DNA of 64,000 nt, taken from Lysobacter soli. GTDB lineage: Bacteria; Pseudomonadota; Gammaproteobacteria; Xanthomonadales; Xanthomonadaceae. Every line of letters starts with the position of its first letter. The stretch's first letter is position 1. The notes under the pieces were generated by a model, which did no database searches, had not been told where the DNA came from, and worked only from the letters and a program-made list of their open reading frames with translations. The stretch spans positions 124,001 to 188,000 of the forward strand of contig NZ_QTJR01000006.1 in NCBI RefSeq assembly GCF_003382285.1, read 5' to 3'. Of this stretch, positions 48,247 through 59,325 are shown one piece after another. A program made the position numbers and the translations under genes.

Positions 48247-49506
48247 ATGAGCGCGCCCATGCGATCGACACGACACACGCTGCCGACCGTCCTGATGGTC
48301 GCCTTCGGCATGAGCCTGGCGATGTTCGCGAGCCTTCCGGCGTGGGCGCAGACGGCACGCAGCGCGAGCCGCGCGATCCCCGCCTTCCCACGTCCCTCCG
48401 GCTTTCCCGATCCCGCACTGCGCGTGATCTACTCGCGCGCCGACGAAGCGCCGCCGATGATGGTGCGCGTCGGCGAGAACCGCTTCGAGCCGCTGTATCG
48501 CCGCACGCCCGACGGCGGCTACGCGCCCGCGCGCGCGGCGGGGTATCGCATCGCCACCAGTTCGTGTCCGTCGATTCACGCGGCCGGCGATTACCGCGCC
48601 CGCATGATCGACCTGGCGACCGCCGAGTGGGCGTACTTCGGCATGCCCATCCTCGACATGGCGGTGGAACCGGCGGCGATCGTGCCGCGCGTGCCGCAGC
48701 CGTCGGGCGTGGTCGAGATCATCTCGCCCGATCGCAACGCCTCCATCGGCGATCGCGTGCTGCGCCAGGCGCCACGCCTGGGGCTGATGGAGGACGACGA
48801 GGCGGTGGCCGGCGCCATCGCCGGCTACTGGGCCGCGACCGGCAACGAGGAAGCGATGCGCGTGCAGAGCATCGTCAACTATGGCTGGCACGAGGCCGGC
48901 TGGGCGATGCCGTGGTCGGCGGCGTTCATTTCGTGGCTGGCGTGCGAAGCCGGCCTGTCGACCGACCAGTTCCGCCGCAGCGGCGGCCACATCGACTACG
49001 TGCGCGCCGCGGTGCGCGCGCGGGACGGGCAGGATCCGAACCATGCGTTCGTCGCCTACGACCTCACCGAGGCGACGCCGGACGCCGGCGACCTCCTGTG
49101 CACCTCGCGCGGGGACAGTTCGTTCGCGTCCATCGCCGACGTCCGCACCGGCAACAGCCCGTCGAACGCGCTGCACTGCGACCTGGTGGTGAAGACCGAC
49201 GGCAAGAACAACCGGCTCTACGCCATCGGCGGGAACGTCAACCATGCGGTGACGCTGTCGGTGGTCGCCACCGACACGAAGGGGCGACCGCTCACCGACG
49301 CTGACGTCATCGGCGCGCACCGCTGGTTCGCGGTGCTCAAGCCGCGCGCGGGCGGCAAGGTCGCACACGACCTCGACGGCACGCCGACGGTGCAGATGCT
49401 CTACCGCGATTACGCGCGCTACGCGGGCGCGCGTCGCGGGCAGCCGCCAGTGCCGGTGCAGGCGCGCGGGGCGCGCGCGAAGCCTGCGGATGCGGCATCG
49501 CCCTGA
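48247..49506 (+). CDS. Exported DUF2272 protein
   Basis: Protein of 419 residues with signal peptide ending near AWAQ. The C-terminal DUF2272 domain (about 185-365) resembles NlpC/P60 or CHAP-like folds: MPWSAAFISWLACEAGL, with a Cys and later His residues (NALHCDLVV, GGNVNHAVTLSVV). The N-terminal half is family-poor and Pro-rich. A cell wall function is possible but not shown. ATG 48247 or 48259. Confidence 0.8.
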   Translation: MSAPMRSTRHTLPTVLMVAFGMSLAMFASLPAWAQTARSASRAIPAFPRPSGFPDPALRVIYSRADEAPPMMVRVGENRFEPLYRRTPDGGYAPARAAGYRIATSSCPSIHAAGDYRARMIDLATAEWAYFGMPILDMAVEPAAIVPRVPQPSGVVEIISPDRNASIGDRVLRQAPRLGLMEDDEAVAGAIAGYWAATGNEEAMRVQSIVNYGWHEAGWAMPWSAAFISWLACEAGLSTDQFRRSGGHIDYVRAAVRARDGQDPNHAFVAYDLTEATPDAGDLLCTSRGDSSFASIADVRTGNSPSNALHCDLVVKTDGKNNRLYAIGGNVNHAVTLSVVATDTKGRPLTDADVIGAHRWFAVLKPRAGGKVAHDLDGTPTVQMLYRDYARYAGARRGQPPVPVQARGARAKPADAASP

Positions 49507-49603
49507 CGACGCAGGCGTCGCGACGATCCGTTGCGCCGCGCGCATCCCCGCCTGCGACCAGACGCGCGTACCCTGAGCGCCCCACTGACGTCCGCGCGCC
49601 GCC

Positions 49604-50245
49604 ATGCACCTGTTCGACACGACGACCCTGCTCGCCTACCTCGCCGCGGCCCTCGTACTGGTGCTGCTGCCCGGGCCCGGCACGGCGTGGATCCTGGCGC
49701 AGAGTTTCGCGGGCGGGACGAAGCGCGGAATCCAGGCGGGTCTCGGCCTGGAGACGGCGACGCTGCTGCACGCGCTCGCCGCGGGTCTCGGTCTGTCGGC
49801 GCTGCTGGCGACGTCGGCGATGGCGTTCGAGTTCGTCAAATACCTCGGCGCGGCGTATCTGGTATGGCTCGGGATCAAGGCCTGGCGCAGCGGCGACGCC
49901 GGCACCGCACCCACCGATGCGGACGCGCCGAAGCCGCGCGCCTCCGGCCGCAGCGTCTACCTGCGCTCGGTCGTGACCGGCGTGCTCAATCCGAAGGTGG
50001 CGCTGTTTTTCCTCGCCTTCCTGCCGCAGTTCGTGCATCCCGAACGCGGCTGGGTGTGGCTGCAGTTCTTCGTCCTCGGCGCGCTGCTGGCCGTGATCGG
50101 CTTCTGCAACGACCTCTTCCTGAGCTTCGCCGCGGGCCGATTCGGCCGACGCCTCGCCGGCGGCGCCGGACGATGGACGCAGCGCGCGACCGGCACGCTC
50201 TTCATCGGCCTCGGCCTGCGCCTGGCGATGCAGCAACGCGGCTGA
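49604..50245 (+). CDS. LysE/RhtB family exporter
   Basis: Inner-membrane amino-acid exporter of 213 residues with six hydrophobic segments. Typical: LLPGPGTAWILAQSFAGGTK at residues 21-40, YLGAAYLVWLGIKAWRSG, and VTGVLNPKVALFFLAFLPQF. Substrate unknown (homoserine, threonine, lysine and arginine in relatives). Confidence 0.92.
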   Translation: MHLFDTTTLLAYLAAALVLVLLPGPGTAWILAQSFAGGTKRGIQAGLGLETATLLHALAAGLGLSALLATSAMAFEFVKYLGAAYLVWLGIKAWRSGDAGTAPTDADAPKPRASGRSVYLRSVVTGVLNPKVALFFLAFLPQFVHPERGWVWLQFFVLGALLAVIGFCNDLFLSFAAGRFGRRLAGGAGRWTQRATGTLFIGLGLRLAMQQRG

Positions 50246-50380
50246 TCGATCGCGCGACGTCCGCTCGTCGGGCCGTCACCCGGCGTGGACGGCGGGACGC
50301 TAGCATCGCCGCACGCCGCCGATCGAGTGGTGTTGTTCATGCGGCGCGGGTATCGTCCGGGCATCCCCGTGGAGCTTGAG

Positions 50381-50947
50381 ATGGACCCGCGCCGCACTCT
50401 CCGATTTCCTCTCGCCGTCCTCTTCGCCCTCGCCGTCGCGCTGCTGTCCGCCTGCTCGACGGTCGGCGCGCTGCTCGGCGACGACGTGCGATTCACGCCG
50501 ATGCAGCTGCAGCATTCGCTCGATCGCAATTTCCCGAAGCATTACGACAAGCTAGGCGGCCTGGTCTCACTCACGCTGATGAATCCGCGCCTGTCGATCC
50601 CCCAGGACGGCAACCGCCTGCGGCTGGATTTCGATGTGGGCTTGGGCGCATTGGGCAGCGACAGCAGCAAGGCGTCGGGCCGGTTCGCGCTCACCAGCGC
50701 GCTGCGTTTCGATCCGTCCACGCGCGGCCTGCACCTGCAGGAGCCGCGCATCGAGAACGTCGACGTACCGGCACTCGGAGGCGCGATGAACTCCAGCGCG
50801 CGCGCCATGCTCAATTCCTGGCTCGCCGAGTACGCACGCGAGGAGCCCGTGTATCGCCTCGACAACAGCCTGCTCGACCGCCTGGGTTCACGCCGCATCG
50901 GCACCACCGCCATCGAGAATGGCAACGTCGTCGTCCACCTGGATTGA
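50381..50947 (+). CDS. DUF1439 lipoprotein
   Basis: Lipoprotein of 188 residues; lipobox LLSAC at about residue 24. Then a DUF1439 domain in a TULIP-like beta-rich fold (FTPMQLQHSLDRNFPKHYDK, LVSLTLMNPRLSIPQDGNRL). Close to E. coli YceB in type. ATG 50381 has GGAG 6 bp upstream. Next gene begins 4 bp later. Confidence 0.88.
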   Translation: MDPRRTLRFPLAVLFALAVALLSACSTVGALLGDDVRFTPMQLQHSLDRNFPKHYDKLGGLVSLTLMNPRLSIPQDGNRLRLDFDVGLGALGSDSSKASGRFALTSALRFDPSTRGLHLQEPRIENVDVPALGGAMNSSARAMLNSWLAEYAREEPVYRLDNSLLDRLGSRRIGTTAIENGNVVVHLD

Positions 50948-50951
50948 TGCA

Positions 50952-51635
50952 ATGACGCAGTTCCGCTTCGCCTTTCTCCTCGCCTGCGCGGCCGCCCTGT
51001 CGGCGTGCGGCGGCGACAAGTCGCGCGCGCCCGGCGCGTCCGGCGACGACACCGAAGCGTTGCCCGCCCCGGCCGGCGCGCGCGGCAGCGTGACCGGCAT
51101 GCCGGACGAGCCCGGCCCCGGCGTGGTCGGACCGCCCAAGCCCGAGGAGACTGTGGCGCTCGATGCCGAAGGCAATCCCGTGTTGCCGGCGGAAGACCCG
51201 CTCGCCGCGACGACGGCGCCGGTCGATCCGAACGCCCCGCCGACCGACATCGCGACCAACGAGCCCACCGTGGACGATGCCGTCGCCGTCATCCGCGACT
51301 ACTACGCCGCAATCAACCGTCGCGATTTCGCGCAGGCGTATGCACTGTGGTCCGACGGTGGACGCTCGAGCAACCAGACGCCGGAGCAGTTCGCCGCCGG
51401 TTTCGCCGACACGACCGGCGTGTCGGTCGAGATCATGGCGCCGGGCCGCGTGGATGCCGCCGCGGGTTCGCGCTATGTGGAAGTACCGGTCGCGTTGACC
51501 GCGACGCACGCAGACGGTCGCCAGCAGCGCTTCGTCGGCGCGTACACGCTGCGCCGCGCCGTGGTCGATGGCGCCACCGCCGATCAGCGCGCGTGGCGCA
51601 TCGGCACGGCCGACATCCGCGAAGTGGCGCCGTGA
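50952..51635 (+). CDS. Lipoprotein with NTF2-like C-terminal domain
   Basis: Lipoprotein of 227 residues, lipobox LSACG near residue 19. A long Pro/Ala/Asp-rich linker (25-105) leads to a C-terminal domain beginning DDAVAVIRDYYAAINRRDFAQ, which looks NTF2/SnoaL-like and ends with FVGAYTLRRAVVDG. Co-transcribed with the DUF1439 gene (4-bp gap) and probably the PIN gene (15-bp gap). Function unknown. Confidence 0.8.
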   Translation: MTQFRFAFLLACAAALSACGGDKSRAPGASGDDTEALPAPAGARGSVTGMPDEPGPGVVGPPKPEETVALDAEGNPVLPAEDPLAATTAPVDPNAPPTDIATNEPTVDDAVAVIRDYYAAINRRDFAQAYALWSDGGRSSNQTPEQFAAGFADTTGVSVEIMAPGRVDAAAGSRYVEVPVALTATHADGRQQRFVGAYTLRRAVVDGATADQRAWRIGTADIREVAP

Positions 51636-51650
51636 CGCGCGCGGCGTGAC

Positions 51651-52112
51651 ATGAGCGGGTCATTCGACGATGCGCCGCCGCGCATCGTGCTGGACACCAA
51701 TGTGTGCCTCGACCTGTTCGTCTTCCGCGACCCGGCGGTGTCCGCGTTGCGCGAGGCACTGGACTGCGGCGCCGTGATCGGTGCCACCAGCCAGGCATGC
51801 CGCAGCGAGTGGGAACGCGTGCTGGCGTATCCGGTGTTGCGCCTGGACGACGCCGCGCGTGCGAAGCATCTGGCCGCGTATGACGCCGCGATGCGCGTGT
51901 TCGACGACGACACGCATGGGTTCGCGCTGCCGCGCTGCGCGGATCCGGACGATCAGAAGTTCCTCGAACTCGCAGCCGCGTGCGGCGCGCGATGGCTGCT
52001 CAGCCGCGACGAGGCGCTGCTGAAGCTGGCGCGTCGGACGAAACGCGAGGGGTGGTTCGAGATTCTGACGGCGGTGCAGTGGGTGGCTGCGCGCGGACCA
52101 TCAGCGCCCTAG
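51651..52112 (+). CDS. PIN-domain protein (putative toxin family)
   Basis: Putative ribonuclease of 153 residues. PIN acidic residues: Asp15 in IVLDTNVCLDL, Glu in SEWERVLAYP, Asp in CADPDDQKFLE and Asp in LLSRDEALL. It belongs to the COG1569-type PIN group often annotated as toxins, but no antitoxin gene is next to it. It trails two lipoprotein genes by 15 bp. Confidence 0.85.
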   Translation: MSGSFDDAPPRIVLDTNVCLDLFVFRDPAVSALREALDCGAVIGATSQACRSEWERVLAYPVLRLDDAARAKHLAAYDAAMRVFDDDTHGFALPRCADPDDQKFLELAAACGARWLLSRDEALLKLARRTKREGWFEILTAVQWVAARGPSAP

Positions 52113-52123
52113 ATCGTCGTGGC

Positions 52124-52267
52124 CCTGCGTCGTCATCGCGGCGAAAGACGGGACCCAGGCGTTTTGACGGAAACCACACACTCGTCATTCCAGCGAAAGC
52201 TGGAATCCATCTGCTCTTTGCCTATGGGAGAGAACCAGGATGGATCCCAGCTTTCGCTGGGATGACG
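52124..52267. repeat. REP-like repeats downstream of PIN gene
   Basis: 52182-52267: CGTCATTCCAGCGAAAGCTG(GAATCCA) and its inverted partner TGGATCCCAGCTTTCGCTGG(GATGACG), about 30 bp apart. A decayed third copy (GTCATCGCGGCGAAAGACGGGA) lies at 52130-52152. Same family as 25503-25579. Lies between convergent genes. Confidence 0.85.
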
Positions 52268-52316
52268 ATGCTTTAGGTAACCACGCACAGCGTGAACCTC
52301 AATCAGAGCAACGGCC

Positions 52317-54536
52317 TCAAAGCTCGAACCGATAACTCAGCTTCACCAGCAGCTGCTCGTCGTCGCGTAGTTCCAGGCTGTCGCGCAGCAGGTCGCCGGG
52401 GCGCTCGGTGAACGGATCCTGCTGGTAGCCACCGCGACCGTAGACCACGTACAGGTACGACAGCGGCGCGATCTCGTAGCGATAACGCACCTGGAAGCCC
52501 AGGTTGCGCACGCTGAAATCGTTCACCACGTCGTCCGATGCGATCGACGCACCGCCCGGCTGCACGCGGTACGCCTGCTCCAGGCCCGCGTCCAGGCCGA
52601 TCGCCTGCATCTTCACGCGCAGTTCCTGCTTGTTCGTGATCGTCCAGTCCAGACCGGCGTCGACCTGCAGCATGCGTTCGTTGAACTCGCCGATCAGGTT
52701 GTCTTCCTGCCACACCAGCCAGCTCGGGATGCGCTCGTAGAAGCCGCCCAGGTACACGCTGAACGCGTCGCTGATGAAGTACGTCGGCTGCACGCGCAGG
52801 TTGTAGCCGATCTTGTCGTTGCCGGCGAGGCCACCGGAGAACACTTCGGCCTCGGTATCCCACGCCCAGTCGCCCTTGCGCGGCCGTTCGTATTCGAAGT
52901 ACGCGTTGAAGTTCGACGGCTTGTCGACCACGCCGTTGCCACGCGTGAGCAGGTCGTCCACGCCGGAGGTGTTGATGTTGATCTGCGCGTACTCGTAGCT
53001 GCCGTTGCGCAGGTTGCCTTCGCGGCTGATGCGCAGCTGGCGCTGCAGCCGGTCGCCGTGGTCGTTGTCGGTGCCGCTGATGCGCGCGCGCCAGTCCTTC
53101 GACGCGTAACGCGATTCCTTCGGAAGATCGGTGAAGCGGCGCATCACCTGCCAGTTGAGGTAGTTGGTGCTGTTGCGCTGCAGATAACCGAAATCGTTGA
53201 TTTCCAGCTCGTTGCCGAAATGCATCGCGAGCCACTGCTGGCGCCAGCCGTGGTCCATCTCGTAGTTGACCCACATCGTCGCGCCGTTGTCGTCGGTCGT
53301 GCGTCCGTGCTCGTCGATCTGGCTGCCGATCACGCGCGTTTCCACGCTCACGCGCGCCGTCGGGCGCCAGTTGTGGTCCACGCCCATCACGGTGGCGGTG
53401 CGATCCAGGAACGGACGGTCGACGTAGGTCACCATCGCGCCGAGGTTCTGCTTGGCGAGGTCGCGCACCACGCGCACCGCGCCGAACGTGCGGCCGACCT
53501 CGTCCGCCTCGTCGGCGGCGAACACGCCGTACTTCGTCGCGCCGATGCTGCCGTTGAGCTTCACCGCCGCGGTGATGTCGCCCGCGCCGTTGCCGTCGTC
53601 GGCCGGCCCGCCCACGCGACGCGTGTACAGCAGCTGGCTGTAGTCCGACGGCGTGGTGAACTCGAAGATGCCCTGGTTCTCGGTGAAGAACGGGCGCTTG
53701 TCGCTGATGAAGGTCTCGGTGGCGTCGAAGTTGATGACGAGGTCGTCGCTTTCGACTTGGCCGAAATCCGGGTTGATCGTGCCCGACAGCTGGAACTGCC
53801 CGTTCGGCTTCCAGAAGATGTCGGCGCCGGCGTCGAAGTCGCTGTCGCCGCTGATGTTGTCGTACAGGCCCGACACGTACGGGGTGACCGCAAGCAGCGA
53901 CTGGTCGTACTGCGGCATTTCCACCGGCGCGAAGTCGGACAAAAAGCGCGGCCGCGTGTAGCTCGCGCCCGGCCACGCCGAGCGCTCGCCGGTCGAGCCG
54001 ATCACGCGGTCCAGGTAGATCTTCACGGTGCGCACGCCGTCCTTGCCCTCGCGCATCGGCGCGATGTACCAGGGAATCAGCATCTCGACCGACCACGACG
54101 TCTCGTCCTCGCTGACGGCATGCCGCCAGTTGCCGTCCCAGTCGTCGTTGAACTGGTTTTCGTTGGTGATCACCGCATCGGCGATGCCGTCGGTCGAGGA
54201 CACCGTGAAGTTGTAGCCGGTGCGCGCGTCGCCGTCGTAATCGATCATCAGGTTGACGCGGTCGACCTGCTCCTCGAAGTCGCGCCGCACCCGCTGGCGC
54301 GTGCGCGTGTCCACCGGCTGCTGGTTGCGCATCGCGATGGCGAGGCCTTCGGGCGTCGCAAGGATCCAACCCTCGGTCGGCAGCGTCCCCGGCTCCAGCG
54401 ACAACGGCTGGACCTTGCGGAAATCGGTGACGTGGCGTGCGCCCTGCCATTCGGCGGGGTCGATGCGGCCATCGATTTCCACGGCGAACACGGGCGTGGA
54501 AACGACGGCCAGGATGAGGAGCAGCGGTGCGCGCAT
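52317..54536 (-). CDS. DUF5916 outer-membrane protein with CBM9-like domain
   Basis: Exported protein of 739 residues; signal peptide ends near VFAVE (residue 18). Residues about 20-190 form a CBM9-like beta-sandwich (EIDGRIDPAEWQGARHV; later VEMLIPWYIAPM). Residues 200-739 fit DUF5916, a TonB-receptor-like outer-membrane beta-barrel (alternating hydrophobic strands, TFISDKRPFFTENQGIFEF, and a C-terminal strand ending LVKLSYRFEL with terminal Leu after Phe). Role unknown; ligand uptake or surface carbohydrate binding is conceivable. Confidence 0.87.
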   Translation of the reverse strand: MRAPLLLILAVVSTPVFAVEIDGRIDPAEWQGARHVTDFRKVQPLSLEPGTLPTEGWILATPEGLAIAMRNQQPVDTRTRQRVRRDFEEQVDRVNLMIDYDGDARTGYNFTVSSTDGIADAVITNENQFNDDWDGNWRHAVSEDETSWSVEMLIPWYIAPMREGKDGVRTVKIYLDRVIGSTGERSAWPGASYTRPRFLSDFAPVEMPQYDQSLLAVTPYVSGLYDNISGDSDFDAGADIFWKPNGQFQLSGTINPDFGQVESDDLVINFDATETFISDKRPFFTENQGIFEFTTPSDYSQLLYTRRVGGPADDGNGAGDITAAVKLNGSIGATKYGVFAADEADEVGRTFGAVRVVRDLAKQNLGAMVTYVDRPFLDRTATVMGVDHNWRPTARVSVETRVIGSQIDEHGRTTDDNGATMWVNYEMDHGWRQQWLAMHFGNELEINDFGYLQRNSTNYLNWQVMRRFTDLPKESRYASKDWRARISGTDNDHGDRLQRQLRISREGNLRNGSYEYAQININTSGVDDLLTRGNGVVDKPSNFNAYFEYERPRKGDWAWDTEAEVFSGGLAGNDKIGYNLRVQPTYFISDAFSVYLGGFYERIPSWLVWQEDNLIGEFNERMLQVDAGLDWTITNKQELRVKMQAIGLDAGLEQAYRVQPGGASIASDDVVNDFSVRNLGFQVRYRYEIAPLSYLYVVYGRGGYQQDPFTERPGDLLRDSLELRDDEQLLVKLSYRFEL

Positions 54537-54772
54537 GCGTTGGGGTCTTCGCGGTCCATGTGGCCCAGCGCGTGGTTCCGGTTGCGCGTTCGCGCATCCA
54601 CCGGCGGTCCGTGCTGGAGGGGCGGCTTCGTGCCGGCTCGCGGCGTGATGCCCGGGCGAGGCGCAGACTAAGCGGCGCGGCGAACCCTACGCAGTGGCGT
54701 GAGTCATGGCAACCCTTTCGATGCGTCGCGCATCTCGGGTTGTGGAGCGCCGTCACACGACGGCGGCGTCCG

Positions 54773-55582
54773 CTATTGCATGTGCCAGCCGTGGCTGACC
54801 ACGAAGCTCTGCCCCGTGAAGGCCGCCGTCGGGAATTCGGCGAGGAAGCGCACGGTGCGCGCGACGTCTTCCACCGTGGTGAAGATGCCGTCGACCGTGT
54901 TGCCCAGCATCACGCGGCTGACGACCTCTTCCTCGCTGATGCCCAGTTCCTTCGCCTGTTCGGGAATCTGCTTGTCCACCAGCGGCGTGCGCACGAAGCC
55001 CGGGCAGACGACATGGCTGCGAACCCCGTGCTTCGCGCCTTCCTTCGCGAGCGTGCGCGACAGGCCGAGCAGGCCGTGCTTGGCCGTCACGTAGGCGGAC
55101 TTCAGCGGCGAGGCCAGGTGCGAGTGCACCGAGCCCATGTAGATGACGGTGCCGCCGCGGTGGCTGCCGTCGGTCTTCGTGCCGTACATGTGCGGCAGCA
55201 CGGCCTTGGTGGTGAGGAAGGCACCGTCGAGGTGGATCGCCAGCATCTTCTTCCAGTCGGCGTAGGCGAACTGGTCGATCGGATTGACGATCTGGATGCC
55301 CGCATTCGACACGAGGATGTCCACGCCGCCGAACGCGTCATTCGCGCGCGCAACGCCGGCGTTCACGGCGGCCTCGTCGGTGACGTCCATCGCGACGCCC
55401 AGCGCCTTGCCGCCCTGCCCTTCGATCTCCGCTGCGACGGCCTGCGCGCCGGCCTCGTTCAGATCGGCGATGACCACCGCCGCGCCGGCACGGGCGAGTT
55501 CGAACGCGATTTCGCGACCGATGCCGCTGGCGGCGCCGGTGACGAGGGCGGTCTGGCCGCCGAGGGCGCGGGACTGGGACAT
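54773..55582 (-). CDS. 3-hydroxybutyrate dehydrogenase (SDR)
   Basis: NAD-dependent short-chain dehydrogenase of 269 residues. Motifs: [24 protein letters not shown], catalytic Ser in [13 protein letters not shown] and [19 protein letters not shown], and the substrate-loop pattern [19 protein letters not shown] seen in 3-hydroxybutyrate dehydrogenases. ATG 55582; the frame extends upstream without coding character. Links to polyhydroxybutyrate or ketone-body use. Confidence 0.88.
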   Translation of the reverse strand: MSQSRALGGQTALVTGAASGIGREIAFELARAGAAVVIADLNEAGAQAVAAEIEGQGGKALGVAMDVTDEAAVNAGVARANDAFGGVDILVSNAGIQIVNPIDQFAYADWKKMLAIHLDGAFLTTKAVLPHMYGTKTDGSHRGGTVIYMGSVHSHLASPLKSAYVTAKHGLLGLSRTLAKEGAKHGVRSHVVCPGFVRTPLVDKQIPEQAKELGISEEEVVSRVMLGNTVDGIFTTVEDVARTVRFLAEFPTAAFTGQSFVVSHGWHMQ

Positions 55583-55753
55583 GCGGGGCTCCTGATCGAC
55601 CGGTGCGCGGGACTGCGCCAAGGGCGCGGACGCAGTGTGTCGATGCGTCGGCGGGCGCGCCATTGTTCGATGGTACGGGAGGTCGGTTCCGGGATTGCGG
55701 CGGAGCCGTTCCCGCACGCGGCCCCGGAATGCCCGGGGCGCGTGACAGCTGGA

Positions 55754-56356
55754 TCAGGCGGCCTTGCGCACGCCCTTCTTCGCGCCGGTCTTGCTGGCGC
55801 CGGTCTTCTTCGCACCGCGCTTCGTGCCGGTGGCGGCCTTCTTCCCAGCGGTCTTCTTCGACTTCGAAGCGGCCTTCTTCGCCTTCTTCGGCGTCTTGGG
55901 CTGCAGCAGCGTGCCGGTGCAGTTGCGCGAGCCGCAGCGGCATTCCCAGATCTTCTTCAGCTCGGGCGTGTGCTTTTCCTCGAGCGTGATGCCGTAGTTG
56001 TACGACAGCTCCTGGCCCGGCTTGATGTCGCGGATCGCCTCGATGAACACGCGGTCCTTCGTGCGGTCGTCGCCGTCGGCCTCTTCCAGCACCGCCTCGC
56101 AGTTGGGCGAGCAGCTGTGGTTGATCCAGCGCGCCACGCCGCCTTCGTAGTTGGCGTCGATGACGTATTCCTCGTTCAGCGTGAAGAGGAAGGTGTGGCC
56201 CGAATCCGGGTCGCCGCTGACGTCGGCGTCGACTTCGTCATGGGTGCGGCGGCGGCCCTTGTACTCCACGATGCGTTCGCCCTTGGCGATCGGGGCGACG
56301 GCGAAAACACCGTTGCCATGGATGGCGGAACGACGGGCGACGATCTTGCGCGGCAT
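55754..56356 (-). CDS. SET-domain protein lysine methyltransferase with Lys-rich tail
   Basis: Protein of 200 residues. Residues 5-130 are a SET domain: SAIHGNGVFAVAPIAKGERI, NHSCSPNCE (cofactor and substrate site) and SYNYGITLEE, then a post-SET zinc cluster ECRCGSRNCTG. After residue 150 the tail is almost only Lys, Ala, Gly and Thr, like histone H1 (KKAKKAASKSKKTAGKK). The tail suggests nucleic-acid binding. ATG 56356; an in-frame ATG at 56386 adds ten residues. Eukaryotic-type SET proteins are sporadic in bacteria. Confidence 0.9.
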   Translation of the reverse strand: MPRKIVARRSAIHGNGVFAVAPIAKGERIVEYKGRRRTHDEVDADVSGDPDSGHTFLFTLNEEYVIDANYEGGVARWINHSCSPNCEAVLEEADGDDRTKDRVFIEAIRDIKPGQELSYNYGITLEEKHTPELKKIWECRCGSRNCTGTLLQPKTPKKAKKAASKSKKTAGKKAATGTKRGAKKTGASKTGAKKGVRKAA

Positions 56357-56531
56357 GCGGAGGTCCGGTTGGGTGAAAGCGGCCATTCTGTACGGATCGG
56401 CGCGACATCGCCATCGCGCGCCAATCACGACGCGCCCGTCACGACGAACGCCGCGCGTCCGTCGCGAGGGACCGGACACCGCCGGAGCAGCCGCACGCAC
56501 GGCAAGCCTGAATCGCCGATCCGGCACGCCC

Positions 56532-56560
56532 TTGGCCTCGGCCGCGGTAAAACGTACAAT
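56532..56560 (+). promoter_or_regulatory. Putative promoter of the suf operon
   Basis: TTGGCC (56532-56537), 17-bp spacer, TACAAT (56555-56560), 30 bp before the sufR start. Matches a sigma-70 type promoter. The overlapping AACGTACAATTCCGGTACGG stretch contains a GTAC repeat and could be the SufR site. Confidence 0.6.
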
Positions 56561-56589
56561 TCCGGTACGGATTCAACCTGCAGTCCCCC

Positions 56590-57036
56590 ATGCTCCGCGT
56601 CACCAAGCTCACCGACTACGCCACGGTCGTCATGACCGCCCTCGCCCATGGCGACGATGCCGTGCTCAGCGCCTCCGAACTGGCCGAGCGCTCGGGCCTG
56701 GAGGCGACGACCGTCGCCAAGGTCCTGAAGCCGCTGGCCCAGGCCGGGCTGGTGGAGGGCTTCCGGGGCGCGAACGGCGGCTATCGGCTCGCCCGGCCGG
56801 CCGGCGACATCGGCCTGATCGAGATCGTGGAGGCCATGGAAGGGCCGCTGGCCATGACCGAATGCAGCGTCCACACCGGCAACTGCGGCCTGGAACAGTC
56901 CTGCGGCGTACGCGCCAACTGGCGCCGCATCAACGACGTGGTGGTGGAGGCGCTGCGCGCGGTAACGCTCGCGCAGATGCTCGCCCCGCCGCCCAACGAA
57001 CCACCCCGCAGGTCCATCGACCTGCACCTGGCTTGA
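56590..57036 (+). CDS. sufR: Rrf2-family regulator SufR (IscR-like)
   Basis: Fe-S-sensing repressor of 148 residues. Winged-helix DNA-binding part: KLTDYATVVMTALAHGDDAV and TTVAKVLKPLAQAGLVEGFR. Three cysteines Cys92, Cys99 and Cys105 (TECSVHTGNCGLEQSCGV) fit cluster binding, as in IscR. It heads sufBCDS and probably autoregulates that operon. Confidence 0.93.
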   Translation: MLRVTKLTDYATVVMTALAHGDDAVLSASELAERSGLEATTVAKVLKPLAQAGLVEGFRGANGGYRLARPAGDIGLIEIVEAMEGPLAMTECSVHTGNCGLEQSCGVRANWRRINDVVVEALRAVTLAQMLAPPPNEPPRRSIDLHLA

Positions 57037-57051
57037 GAAGTAGGCAGCCCC

Positions 57052-58515
<1,464 letters not shown>

Positions 58516-58559
58516 CGCACGCTTCGAACCAAAACTCACGAATCACGAATCACGCCCCC

Positions 58560-59324
<765 letters not shown>

Positions 59325-59325
59325 C

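Noticed and set aside
45957-49304. Open frame of 1115 codons on the plus strand
   Set aside because: It runs through the EF-G and DUF2272 genes in another frame, with Arg/Pro/Ala-rich shadow composition. The EF-G gene has complete domain motifs.
58536-58554. Tandem TCACGAA repeats before sufC
   Set aside because: Only two and a half units of 7 bp; too short to be called a meaningful repeat or regulatory site.
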